The position numbers and the translations under genes were made by a program. This document shows, in pieces, positions 15,871 through 22,721 of a stretch of DNA of 24,571 nt; position 1 is the first letter of the stretch; every line of letters starts with the position of its first letter. The notes below the pieces were generated by a model. It searched no databases. It was not told the origin of the DNA and saw nothing but the letters and a program-made list of their open reading frames with translations. Origin of the DNA: DASTBU01 sp035711845 (GTDB lineage Bacteria > Acidobacteriota > Vicinamibacteria > Vicinamibacterales > 2-12-FULL-66-21). The stretch is from NCBI GenBank assembly GCA_035711845.1, contig DASTBU010000033.1, forward strand, positions 1 through 24,571. Direction: 5' to 3'.

Positions 15871-15901
15871 TTGACACCGCCCGGGAGACGCGTGCTATAA
15901 A
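15871..15901 (+). promoter_or_regulatory. Sigma70-type promoter of the nuo operon
   Basis: TTGACA (15871-15876) is a perfect -35. The -10 is TATAAA (15896-15901, spacer 19) or CTATAA one base to the left (spacer 18), preceded by TG as in extended -10 promoters. The leader to nuoA at 15942 would be about 34 nt. It lies about 80 bp from the divergent heme-operon promoter. Confidence 0.72.
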
Positions 15902-15941
15902 CAGCCGACTTCCGGAGCGGGCAGTCCACGACGTGCCACCG

Positions 15942-16298
15942 ATGCTCGATGCCTATGTTCCCATCCTGCTGTTCGTGTTGATCGCGATCGGATTCGCGGT
16001 CTTCACCCTTCTTTTTTCCAGGCTCGTGCACGCGGAGAAAACGCACCCGGTCAAGCTCGAGCCGTACGAGTGCGGCATCGAACCCTTGACCGACGCGCGC
16101 GATCGCTACAGCATCCGCTACTACCTCATCGCGATGCTCTTCGTGATCTTCGAAGTGGAGACCGTCTTCCTGTTTCCCTGGGCGGTGGCCCTCGATCGGC
16201 TGGCCCTGTTCGGCTTGATCGAGATGCTGGTGTTCCTGGCGATTCTGGTCGTCGGCTACGCCTACGCCTGGAGGAAGGGCGCGCTCGAATGGCAGTGA
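15942..16298 (+). CDS. nuoA: NADH-quinone oxidoreductase subunit A
   Basis: A 118-residue membrane subunit of complex I with three hydrophobic segments (VPILLFVLIAIGFAVFTLLF, IRYYLIAMLFVIFEVETVFL, LIEMLVFLAILVVGYAYAW). The conserved loop after helix 1 reads KLEPYECGIEPLTDARDRYS, with the E-C-G-x-P pattern of NuoA, and FEVETVFLFPWA is the family signature in helix 2. The frame is open upstream to 15831, but that would span the promoter; ATG 15942 begins the normal N-terminus. First gene of the operon. nuoB, which normally follows, is absent: nuoC starts after a 27-bp gap. Confidence 0.96.
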   Translation: MLDAYVPILLFVLIAIGFAVFTLLFSRLVHAEKTHPVKLEPYECGIEPLTDARDRYSIRYYLIAMLFVIFEVETVFLFPWAVALDRLALFGLIEMLVFLAILVVGYAYAWRKGALEWQ

Positions 16299-16325
16299 CG
16301 CCATCCGCCGCATCCGGTCCGCTTC

Positions 16326-16907
16326 ATGGCTGAGCCCACGAAAACCATACCGCCCCCGGCCGGTCCGCCCGATCCGGCGCCGCCGCCGGAGGTCCCGGTC
16401 CCGGGATTCATTGGCGCGCTCGAGCGGTACATCCCCGGCGCCGTCGAGAAGATCTCGTTCTGGGTAGGCGATTGGACCGTGGTCGTGGGCCCGGCGCATC
16501 TCATCGAGGTGATGAGACATCTGCGGGACGCGCCCGATGCGCGGTTGAACTTCTGCTCGGACGTGACCGCCTCCGACTGGCCGGTGCGTGCGAAGCGGTT
16601 CGACGTGATCTATTGCCTGTATTCCATTCCGCTGCGCCACCGCCTGCGCCTCAAGGTCCAGGTAGGGGACGGAGAGAGTGTGCCGACGGTGACCGGTGTC
16701 TGGCCGGCCGCCAACTGGCTGGAGCGAGAAGTCTTCGATTTGTTCGGGATTCGCTTCGAGGGCCATCCCGATCTACGGCGGATTCTCATGCCGGAGGACT
16801 GGCAGGGGCACCCGCAGCGCAAGGACTATCCCCTCGAAGGCCCTGGCGAGCTGCTGCTCGAGCGCCCGATGGACTGGCTCAGGCTCCGGCAAGGAGAGAT
16901 TGAGTGA
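16326..16907 (+). CDS. nuoC: NADH-quinone oxidoreductase subunit C
   Basis: A 193-residue hydrophilic subunit of the complex I connecting module. It has a proline-rich N-terminus (about residues 1-27, PPPAGPPDPAPPPEVPVPG), FDVIYCLYSIPLRHRLRLKV, and the 30-kDa-subunit signature around TGVWPAANWLEREVFDLFGI followed by FEGHPDLRRILMPEDW and G-HPQRKDYPLEG. The family is often fused to NuoD; here nuoD is separate, with a heptamer hairpin filling the entire spacer and beginning at the first base after this stop codon. Because NuoB would sit between A and C in the usual order, its absence here is notable. Confidence 0.96.
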   Translation: MAEPTKTIPPPAGPPDPAPPPEVPVPGFIGALERYIPGAVEKISFWVGDWTVVVGPAHLIEVMRHLRDAPDARLNFCSDVTASDWPVRAKRFDVIYCLYSIPLRHRLRLKVQVGDGESVPTVTGVWPAANWLEREVFDLFGIRFEGHPDLRRILMPEDWQGHPQRKDYPLEGPGELLLERPMDWLRLRQGEIE

Positions 16908-16972
16908 AATGCTGAATGTGGAATGCTGAATGCTGAGTGAATTGAGCATTCAGCATTCAGCATTCAGCATTG
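16908..16972 (+). repeat. Heptamer hairpin, AATGCTG/AGCATTC family, between nuoC and nuoD
   Basis: Four 7-bp units (AATGCTG, AATGTGG, AATGCTG, AATGCTG) are followed by a short loop and four inverted units (AGCATTC three times, AGCATTG). Arms 16908-16934 and 16945-16971 pair at 25 of 27 positions around a 10-nt loop. The array starts directly after the nuoC stop and ends 4 bp before the nuoD ATG, leaving no room for a Shine-Dalgarno sequence. Confidence 0.9.
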
Positions 16973-16976
16973 CCTT

Positions 16977-18077
16977 ATGTTTGACACCAACGAGCTCGTC
17001 ATCAACATGGGGCCGCAGCACCCCAGCACGCACGGCGTGCTGCGGGTGGTGTTGCGGCTCGATGGCGAGCGCGTCGTCGATGCCGACGTGGTGATTGGTT
17101 ATCTGCATCGCGGGATCGAGAAGCTGTGCGAGCACCGGGACTGGGCGCAGATCGTGCTCATCACCGATCGGATGGACTACGTCGCGGCGGCGAGCAACAA
17201 CCTCGGGTACTGCGAGACGGTCGAGAAGTTGATGTCGGTCGAGGTTCCGGCGCGGGCGCGCTACATCAGGACCGTCCTGGCCGAGCTCCAGCGCATTGCG
17301 AGCCACTGCCTGTGGCTGGGGACGCATGCGATGGACATCGGGGCGATGACGGTGTTCCTGTACGCGTTTCGGGAGCGCGAGCTGATTCTGGACCTCTTCG
17401 AGGAATACTGCGGCGCCCGGCTGACCTACAACGCGATGCGGATCGGTGGCCTGCCGCTCGACATCCCGGCCGGCTGGGACGGCAAAGTGCGCGCCTTCTG
17501 CGACATCCTGGACGAGAAGGTGAGCGAGTACGAGGAGTTGCTGACGCACAACCGTATCTGGCTGGAGCGGACGCGGGGCGTCGGGGTGATCAGCGGAGAC
17601 GAGGCCATCGCCATCGGCCTGAGCGGCCCGGCGCTCAGGGGTTCCGCCGTGGCGCGCGACGTGCGCAAGGACGAGCCGTACGCGGCGTATGCCGACTTCG
17701 ACTTCGACGTGCCGATTGGCCTGGCCGGCGACACCTACGACCGCTACCTCGTGCGGATCGAGGAGTTCAGGCAGTCCACTCGAATCATCCGCCAGGCGCT
17801 CGACGGTCTGCCCGAAGGGCCGATCGTCGGCAAAGTACCGCGCCTCATCAAGCCGCCGGCTGGCGAAACCTATCACGCGATCGAGTCGCCGAAGGGGGAA
17901 ATCGGGTACTTCATCGTGAGCGACGGCAAGTCGAACGTGCCGTACCGCTTCCGTGTCCGGCCGCCGTCGTTCTGCAATCTCCAGGCGCTGCCGCGGCTCA
18001 TCAAGGGCCATCTCGTCGCGGACGTGGTCGCGCTCATCGGGTCGATCGATATCGTGCTGGGGGAGGTGGATCGGTGA
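16977..18077 (+). CDS. nuoD: NADH-quinone oxidoreductase subunit D
   Basis: The 49-kDa-type subunit that forms the quinone-binding cavity with NuoB and NuoH. The 366-residue product starts MFDTNELVINMGPQHPSTHG, in which H15 and H19 belong to the conserved HPSTHG loop, and has Y68 in ITDRMDY, the tyrosine position used for quinone binding. GYLHRGIEKL, RIASHCLWLGTHAMDIGAMT, TGPALRGSGV-like SGPALRGSAVARD, and the C-terminal PKGEIGYFIVSDG and YRFRVRPPSFCNLQ are all present. Length is slightly short of the 380-410 usual for separate NuoD but ends normally (GSIDIVLGEVDR). Its start codon follows the hairpin at 16908-16972 by 4 bp. Downstream, where nuoE, F and G would be expected, there is only a heptamer array. 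Confidence 0.97.
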   Translation: MFDTNELVINMGPQHPSTHGVLRVVLRLDGERVVDADVVIGYLHRGIEKLCEHRDWAQIVLITDRMDYVAAASNNLGYCETVEKLMSVEVPARARYIRTVLAELQRIASHCLWLGTHAMDIGAMTVFLYAFRERELILDLFEEYCGARLTYNAMRIGGLPLDIPAGWDGKVRAFCDILDEKVSEYEELLTHNRIWLERTRGVGVISGDEAIAIGLSGPALRGSAVARDVRKDEPYAAYADFDFDVPIGLAGDTYDRYLVRIEEFRQSTRIIRQALDGLPEGPIVGKVPRLIKPPAGETYHAIESPKGEIGYFIVSDGKSNVPYRFRVRPPSFCNLQALPRLIKGHLVADVVALIGSIDIVLGEVDR

Positions 18078-18093
18078 GGGGGGCGCCTGCCAC

Positions 18094-18225
18094 GTGCGAC
18101 GTGCGAGGTGCGACGTGCGACGTGCTGCTTGTCACGTGCGAGGTGCGACGCGCGAGGTGCGGCGTGCGGATGGCGGATCTCGGATTTGGATGGCGGATGG
18201 CCGATGGCGGACGGCGGCGGGCGCC
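18094..18225 (+). repeat. Long heptamer array, GTGCGAC then TGGCGGA units, between nuoD and nuoH
   Basis: About 18 units keep a 7-bp phase across 132 bp with one 6-bp slip (18185-18190). The first half is GTGCGAC/GTGCGAG with divergent units (GTGCTGC, TTGTCAC); the second half drifts through GTGCGGC and GTGCGGA to TGGCGGA. Unlike the other arrays it is mostly one orientation. It fills the 158-bp spacer at the place where nuoE, nuoF and nuoG stand in canonical operons. Confidence 0.85.
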
Positions 18226-18235
18226 GTAATCAGCA

Positions 18236-19252
18236 ATGGACCCCTACCTTCTGTCCGTCCTGAAGATTCTGGTACTGCTGAATGCGGTGCTGCTGGCGGT
18301 CACCTACATGGTGCTGCTCGAGCGGAAGGTCATCGCATGGGTCCAGGTGCGGCTCGGGCCGATGCGCGTCGGGCCGCACGGGGTGCTGCAGCCGATCGCG
18401 GATGCAATCAAGCTGTTGTTGAAAGAAGACATCACGCCGGCGCGGGTGGACCGCATGGTGTTCACGCTGGCCCCGATCGTGTCGATGGTGCCGGCCCTCA
18501 TCGCCTTTGCCGTGATCCCGTTCGACACGGAGGTCACCCTCTTCGGCTACACGGTCTCCCTGTACGTGGCCGACGTGAACATCGGCCTGCTCTACATCGT
18601 CGCCACCACCTCCATCAGCGTCTACGGCATCATCCTCGCGGGCTACGCGTCGAACAGCAAGTTTCCGCTGCTCGCCGGGCTCCGCGCCTCGGCGCAGCTC
18701 ATCAGCTACGAGGTGGCCGTCACCATGATGCTGGTGAGCATCGTGGCAACCGCTGGCACCCTGAGCATGGTCGGCATCGTCGAGGCGCAGCGGGAGGCGG
18801 GCGTTTGGTACGCCTTCCTCCAGCCCGTGGCGTTCGTGATCCTGTTCATCGGCGGGCTGGCCGAGACCAACCGCGCGCCCTTCGATCTGCCGGAGGCGGA
18901 GCAGGAGCTGACCGGCGGGTTCCACACCGAGTACAGCGGCATGCGCTTCGCCCTGTTCTTCCTGGCCGAATACGCGAACATGATTGTCGTGTCGGCGGTT
19001 GCCACCACGCTGTTTCTCGGTGGGTGGCTGCCGCCGTTTCCGAACGTCCCCCTGCTGTCGTTTCTCGATGTCGTCCCCGGCTGGATCTGGTTCCTGATCA
19101 AGACGTTCGTCTTTTTGTACGTGTTCATCTGGATCCGGGCGACACTGCCACGCTATCGCTACGATCAGCTGATGCGCCTGGGATGGAAAGTGCTGATTCC
19201 GCTCGCGATCGCCAACCTGATCGTGACCGGGATCGTGAAGGTGCTGGTGTAG
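18236..19252 (+). CDS. nuoH: NADH-quinone oxidoreductase subunit H
   Basis: The membrane subunit that joins the quinone site to the proton-pumping arm. The 338-residue protein has about eight transmembrane segments. Conserved motifs are LLERKVIAWVQVRLGPMRVG, GVLQPIADAIKLLLKED, GLRASAQLISYEVAVTMMLV and AETNRAPFDLPEAEQELTGG followed by FHTEYSGMRF, which form the E-channel/quinone entry. Start ATG 18236 gives the normal short N-terminus (MDPYLLSVLKILVLLNAVLL); no ribosome-binding site is obvious because the heptamer array runs to 11 bp upstream. nuoI should follow but is absent: nuoJ starts 6 bp after this stop. Confidence 0.97.
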   Translation: MDPYLLSVLKILVLLNAVLLAVTYMVLLERKVIAWVQVRLGPMRVGPHGVLQPIADAIKLLLKEDITPARVDRMVFTLAPIVSMVPALIAFAVIPFDTEVTLFGYTVSLYVADVNIGLLYIVATTSISVYGIILAGYASNSKFPLLAGLRASAQLISYEVAVTMMLVSIVATAGTLSMVGIVEAQREAGVWYAFLQPVAFVILFIGGLAETNRAPFDLPEAEQELTGGFHTEYSGMRFALFFLAEYANMIVVSAVATTLFLGGWLPPFPNVPLLSFLDVVPGWIWFLIKTFVFLYVFIWIRATLPRYRYDQLMRLGWKVLIPLAIANLIVTGIVKVLV

Positions 19253-19258
19253 GCGGCC

Positions 19259-19774
19259 ATGCTCGAAGCCATCATCTTCTACTCGCTGGCGGCGTTCATC
19301 CTGGGATTCGGCGTGCTGGTGATTACCGCGCGCAACACCGTGCACAGCGTGCTGTTCCTCGTGGCCAACTTCCTGTGCGTCGCGTTCATCTACGTGCTGC
19401 TCGCGGCTGAGTTCCTGGCCGTCATCCAGGTGCTGGTCTACGCCGGCGGGATCGTTGTCTTGTACCTGTTCGTTGTGATGCTGGTGAGCCTCAGGGCCGT
19501 GCCGGAGGCGCGGATGGACCCGCGCCGACAGTCGCGTCTGGGCCTCGTGATCGCGACGGCCGTGCTGGCCGAAGTGATCGCGATCGTGGTGTACACGGCG
19601 AACCAGCCGTCGGGTGTGCCCTCACCCGCGGCCCCGGCGGCGCCGGTGCAAGGGAACACGCAGGTCGTCGGCTGGATGCTCTACACGGATTTCCTGGTCC
19701 CCTTCGAGGTGGCCTCGGTCCTGCTGCTCGTGGCCATGATTGGCGCCATCCTCCTCGCTCGCAAGGAAGCCTGA
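19259..19774 (+). CDS. nuoJ: NADH-quinone oxidoreductase subunit J
   Basis: A 171-residue membrane subunit with five hydrophobic segments. It opens AIIFYSLAAFILGFGVLVIT with the following ARNTVHSVLFLVANFLCVAF, the NuoJ signature, and continues LLAAEFLAVIQVLVYAGGIV (pi-bulge helix region) and LYLFVVMLVSL. A loop rich in proline and alanine (about 118-135, PSGVPSPAAPAAPVQG) precedes the last helix, which ends LLLVAMIGAILLARKEA. It overlaps nothing but is 1 bp from nuoK, whose ribosome-binding site AAGGA lies in its last codons. Confidence 0.96.
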   Translation: MLEAIIFYSLAAFILGFGVLVITARNTVHSVLFLVANFLCVAFIYVLLAAEFLAVIQVLVYAGGIVVLYLFVVMLVSLRAVPEARMDPRRQSRLGLVIATAVLAEVIAIVVYTANQPSGVPSPAAPAAPVQGNTQVVGWMLYTDFLVPFEVASVLLLVAMIGAILLARKEA

Positions 19775-19775
19775 G

Positions 19776-20084
19776 ATGTATCCGATCACCCCCTATCACT
19801 ACCTCGCGCTCTCGGCGGCGCTCTTCACGATCGGCGTGTTGGGCGTGATGCTGCGGCGGAACATCATCATCATCTTCATGTCCATCGAGCTGATGCTGAA
19901 CGCGGTCAACATCAACCTGGCCGCCTTTTCCGAGCAGTGGCAGAACACCGTCGGTCAGGTCTTCGCGATTTTCGTGATCACGGTGGCCGCCGCCGAAGCG
20001 GCAGTCGGGCTCGGGATTCTTTTATCGTTCTTCCGGAACAAGGAGACCTTGAACATCGACGAGATGAACGCGATGCGGGGGTGA
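19776..20084 (+). CDS. nuoK: NADH-quinone oxidoreductase subunit K
   Basis: A 102-residue, three-helix proton-pumping subunit (MrpC-like). Key features are TIGVLGVMLRRNIIIIFMSI followed by ELMLNAVNINL, with the two conserved membrane glutamates (in MSIELML and in AAAEAAVGLG). The start at 19776 is preceded by AAGGA, the best Shine-Dalgarno sequence of the operon; the frame can be read back to 19740 but that overlaps nuoJ. The C-terminus is NIDEMNAMRG. Four bases after the stop a heptamer array begins. Confidence 0.96.
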   Translation: MYPITPYHYLALSAALFTIGVLGVMLRRNIIIIFMSIELMLNAVNINLAAFSEQWQNTVGQVFAIFVITVAAAEAAVGLGILLSFFRNKETLNIDEMNAMRG

Positions 20085-20088
20085 GCGG

Positions 20089-20208
20089 AATGCTGAATTG
20101 TGAATGCTGAATGCTGAGTTCGTCCAATCCAATCAGCATTCAGCATCAGCATTCAAACTCAGCACTGCCGCCTCATTCAGCATTCAGCATTCAGCACTCA
20201 GCATTTCG
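20089..20208 (+). repeat. Heptamer array, AATGCTG/CATTCAG family, between nuoK and nuoL
   Basis: The left arm 20089-20116 has four units (AATGCTG, AATTGTG, AATGCTG, AATGCTG). An inverted arm with CAGCATT units lies at 20134-20153, and a second inverted arm of five exact heptamers runs at 20174-20208 (CATTCAG three times, CACTCAG, CATTTCG). The last unit ends at the base before the nuoL ATG. The left arm can pair with either right arm, so two alternative hairpins are possible. It is the same family as 16908-16972. Confidence 0.88.
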
Positions 20209-22455
20209 ATGGCTTTGTTCATCATCATCCTACTGCCCGCGGCTGGCGCTGCGATCAACGGCGTGCTCGGCGTCCGCCGATTCGGCCGGGCTGCGGCTGC
20301 GCTCGTGGCGTGCGCGGCGATGGCTGGCTCCTTCGCGCTCTCGCTCTTGTCGTTCGTGCGGCTGCTGGCGCTGCCGGCCGACGCCCGGGTCCAGGATTAC
20401 GTGGTCGCGACGTGGATTCCGCCGATTTCGCTCTCCACCGCGCACGGCGTGAGTGCCTTCCGCGTCGATTGGGCGTTCAGGCTGGATCCGCTCTCCGCGG
20501 TCATGATCCTGGTCGTCACCGGCATCGGCCTGCTCATCCACATCTACTCGATCGCCTACATGCAGGAAGAGCCGCCGCCGGCCTACGCGCGATTCTTCTG
20601 CTATCTGAACCTGTTCTGCGCCTTCATGCTCACGCTCGTGCTCGGGGCGAACTTCCTCGTCATGTTCGTCGGGTGGGAAGGCGTGGGGCTCTGTTCCTAC
20701 CTGCTGATCGGCTTCTGGTACGAGAAGAAGAGCGCATCCGACGCTGGCAGGAAGGCCTTCATCACGAACCGGATCGGCGATTGGGGTTTCCTGATCGGCA
20801 TCTTCCTCGTCTTCTTGACGTTCGGATCCCTGGACTTCCGTGACGTGGCGAGCGGCGCGGCGGCGATGCCGGTCGAGACCGCGGCCACCGGGTTCGGCTC
20901 GCTGACGCTCATAGGCCTGCTGCTGTTCGTCGGTGCCACGGGCAAGAGCGCCCAAATCCCGCTCTTCGTCTGGCTTCCCGATGCGATGGAAGGGCCCACT
21001 CCGGTTTCGGCGTTGATCCATGCCGCCACCATGGTGACGGCCGGCGTCTACATGGTGGCGCGAAACGCCGTGCTCTTCTCCCATGCGCCTGTCGTCATGG
21101 AGGTCGTCGCCGTCATCGGGGTTTTGACCGCGCTCATGGCGGCGACGATTGCACTCGTCCAGACTGACATCAAGCGCGTGCTCGCGTATTCCACGGTCTC
21201 GCAGCTGGGCTACATGTTTCTGGCGACCGGCGTGGGCGCCTTCGCGGCAGCCATCTTCCACCTGATGACGCACGCCTTTTTCAAGGCGCTGCTGTTTCTC
21301 GGCAGCGGCTCGGTCATCCACGCCATGGCCGGCGAGCAGGACATGCAGCGGATGGGCGGGCTGCGGAAATACCAGCCGATCACGTTCGCGACGATGCTGG
21401 TCGGGATGATGGCAATCGCAGGGATCCCACCGCTGTCGGGGTTCTTCAGCAAGGACGAAATCCTGTATCGGACGTTCCTGGGCGGCCCACTCGGCCATGG
21501 CCTCGCGCTGACGTTGTGGCTGATGGCGGTGGCGACGGCGCTGCTGACCGCGTTCTACATGGCGCGCTTGATCGCCCTGACCTTTTTCGGCGAGTACCGC
21601 GGTCCCGCCTGGGCCGTCGTGGCTTCTCCGGCCGCCGCCGTCGAGGCGGCCCTGCACGGCGCGGACCACCCCGCCGACGCCCACGCGCACGGGCAGGCCC
21701 AGCGCCACGAGCACGATGTGTCCCATGGCGCTGCCGACGCCGTGGGGCATGCCCATTCGTGGCATGGACCGCACGAGTCTCCGCGCGCGATGACCTGGCC
21801 GCTGCTGGCGCTGGCCGCTGGCGCCATCGTCGCCGGGTTCACCGGCGTGCCGCAGGCGCTCGGCGGCAGCAACGCCATCGAGCACTTCCTCGCGCCCAGC
21901 CTCGAAGCGCCGCGCGCGCTGGACGCTGCGGGGCACGTTCCCGCCGGCATGGCGGCAGCGGAGCATGCTCCCGAGTCGGCGCATCTGTCGCAGACGGGGG
22001 AGCTGGGGCTGATGGCGCTCTCGATAGCGGTCGCCCTCGCTGGAATACTTGCTGGCCGGCACGTCTACGTCTCGCGGCCGGAGCTGGCGAGGCAGCTCGC
22101 GGCGCGATTCCCGCTGGCGCACCGGGTACTTCGGAACAAGTACTACGTCGACGAGTTGTACGGCGCGACGATCCTACGCGGAACCTGGGCGAGCGCGAGA
22201 GGGATGTGGACGTTCGACGCGCGCGTCGTGGACGGCGCGGTGAACGGATCGAGCTGGTTGACCCGCGTCGCTGCCTGGGTGTCGCACATGTTCGACAAGT
22301 ACGTCGTGGACGGACTGGTGAACCTGATGGCGTGGATCGCAGGCGAGGGCAGCTACGCGCTGCGCAGGATCCAGACCGGGCTCGTCCAGAACTACGCCCT
22401 GATGATGATCGCGGGAGTTTTCGTGCTGCTCACCGTGTACTTGCTGGTGGGCTAA
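20209..22455 (+). CDS. nuoL: NADH-quinone oxidoreductase subunit L
   Basis: The distal antiporter-like proton pump of complex I. The 748-residue product has the ND5/MrpA core: FRVDWAFRLDPLSAVMILVV, FVGWEGVGLCSYLLIGFWYE, GATGKSAQIPLFVWLPDAME with GPTPVSALIHAATMVTAGVY, and HAFFKALLFLGSGSVIHAM. Residues 483-522 form a loop with 11 histidines in 40 residues just before the PHESP motif. The C-terminal part (from about 640: KYYVDELYG, VVDGAVNGSS, KYVVDGLVNL, RRIQTGLVQNYALMM) is the long form seen in many non-enteric bacteria, hence about 135 residues more than E. coli NuoL. I chose ATG 20209 because the core begins MALFIIILLPAAG; upstream in-frame codons to 20104 are translated heptamer repeats (SIQHSALSIS). 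No Shine-Dalgarno sequence. Confidence 0.97.
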   Translation: MALFIIILLPAAGAAINGVLGVRRFGRAAAALVACAAMAGSFALSLLSFVRLLALPADARVQDYVVATWIPPISLSTAHGVSAFRVDWAFRLDPLSAVMILVVTGIGLLIHIYSIAYMQEEPPPAYARFFCYLNLFCAFMLTLVLGANFLVMFVGWEGVGLCSYLLIGFWYEKKSASDAGRKAFITNRIGDWGFLIGIFLVFLTFGSLDFRDVASGAAAMPVETAATGFGSLTLIGLLLFVGATGKSAQIPLFVWLPDAMEGPTPVSALIHAATMVTAGVYMVARNAVLFSHAPVVMEVVAVIGVLTALMAATIALVQTDIKRVLAYSTVSQLGYMFLATGVGAFAAAIFHLMTHAFFKALLFLGSGSVIHAMAGEQDMQRMGGLRKYQPITFATMLVGMMAIAGIPPLSGFFSKDEILYRTFLGGPLGHGLALTLWLMAVATALLTAFYMARLIALTFFGEYRGPAWAVVASPAAAVEAALHGADHPADAHAHGQAQRHEHDVSHGAADAVGHAHSWHGPHESPRAMTWPLLALAAGAIVAGFTGVPQALGGSNAIEHFLAPSLEAPRALDAAGHVPAGMAAAEHAPESAHLSQTGELGLMALSIAVALAGILAGRHVYVSRPELARQLAARFPLAHRVLRNKYYVDELYGATILRGTWASARGMWTFDARVVDGAVNGSSWLTRVAAWVSHMFDKYVVDGLVNLMAWIAGEGSYALRRIQTGLVQNYALMMIAGVFVLLTVYLLVG

Positions 22456-22468
22456 GTGCTACCGACAC

Positions 22469-22703
22469 CATTGCAGATTCGTTGATTGACGATTGCAGAT
22501 TGGCTGAGGATTGGCGATTGACAATTGTTGATGTGATTCGTCCATTGTGGATTGGCCCGGCTGCTTCTCATGCCTGGCCTGGCGGGCTGCAGGCTCGTCG
22601 CGGCGGCATGCCCAGACCAATCGCCAATCACCGAATAAAATCCCAAATCAACAATCGTCAATCGTCAATCAATCGTCAATCTGCAATCAACGAATCTGCA
22701 ATG
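22469..22703. repeat. Palindromic intergenic element, copy 3 (235 bp)
   Basis: Its ends are a perfect 20-bp inverted repeat: CATTGCAGATTCGTTGATTG at 22469-22488 and its reverse complement at 22684-22703. Long arms of GATTG-type (left) and CAATC-type (right) words flank a GC-rich core near 22555-22615. It lies between nuoL (stop 22455) and nuoM (start 22722). The ends match those of 7840-8023 and 10629-10829, and an internal TTGATTCG-like word also recurs in all three left arms. No open reading frame of its own is convincing. Confidence 0.88.
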
Positions 22704-22721
22704 CACGCAACGTAAGCCACC

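Noticed and set aside
16299..16325. Remnant of nuoB between nuoA and nuoC
   Set aside because: Only 27 bp, with no recognisable NuoB residues.
16908..16972. Heptamer hairpin as intrinsic terminator between nuoC and nuoD
   Set aside because: No T-run follows, and termination inside the nuo operon would be unlikely; kept as a repeat.
20104..20208. 35-residue N-terminal extension of NuoL
   Set aside because: It is translated heptamer repeat directly before the normal start.
16908..20208. Heptamer arrays as CRISPR
   Set aside because: Units are 7 bp without spacers, and no cas genes are present.
22469..22703. Short reading frames within the palindromic element as a small gene
   Set aside because: They follow the repeat words, have no ribosome-binding site and are not shared by the other two copies.
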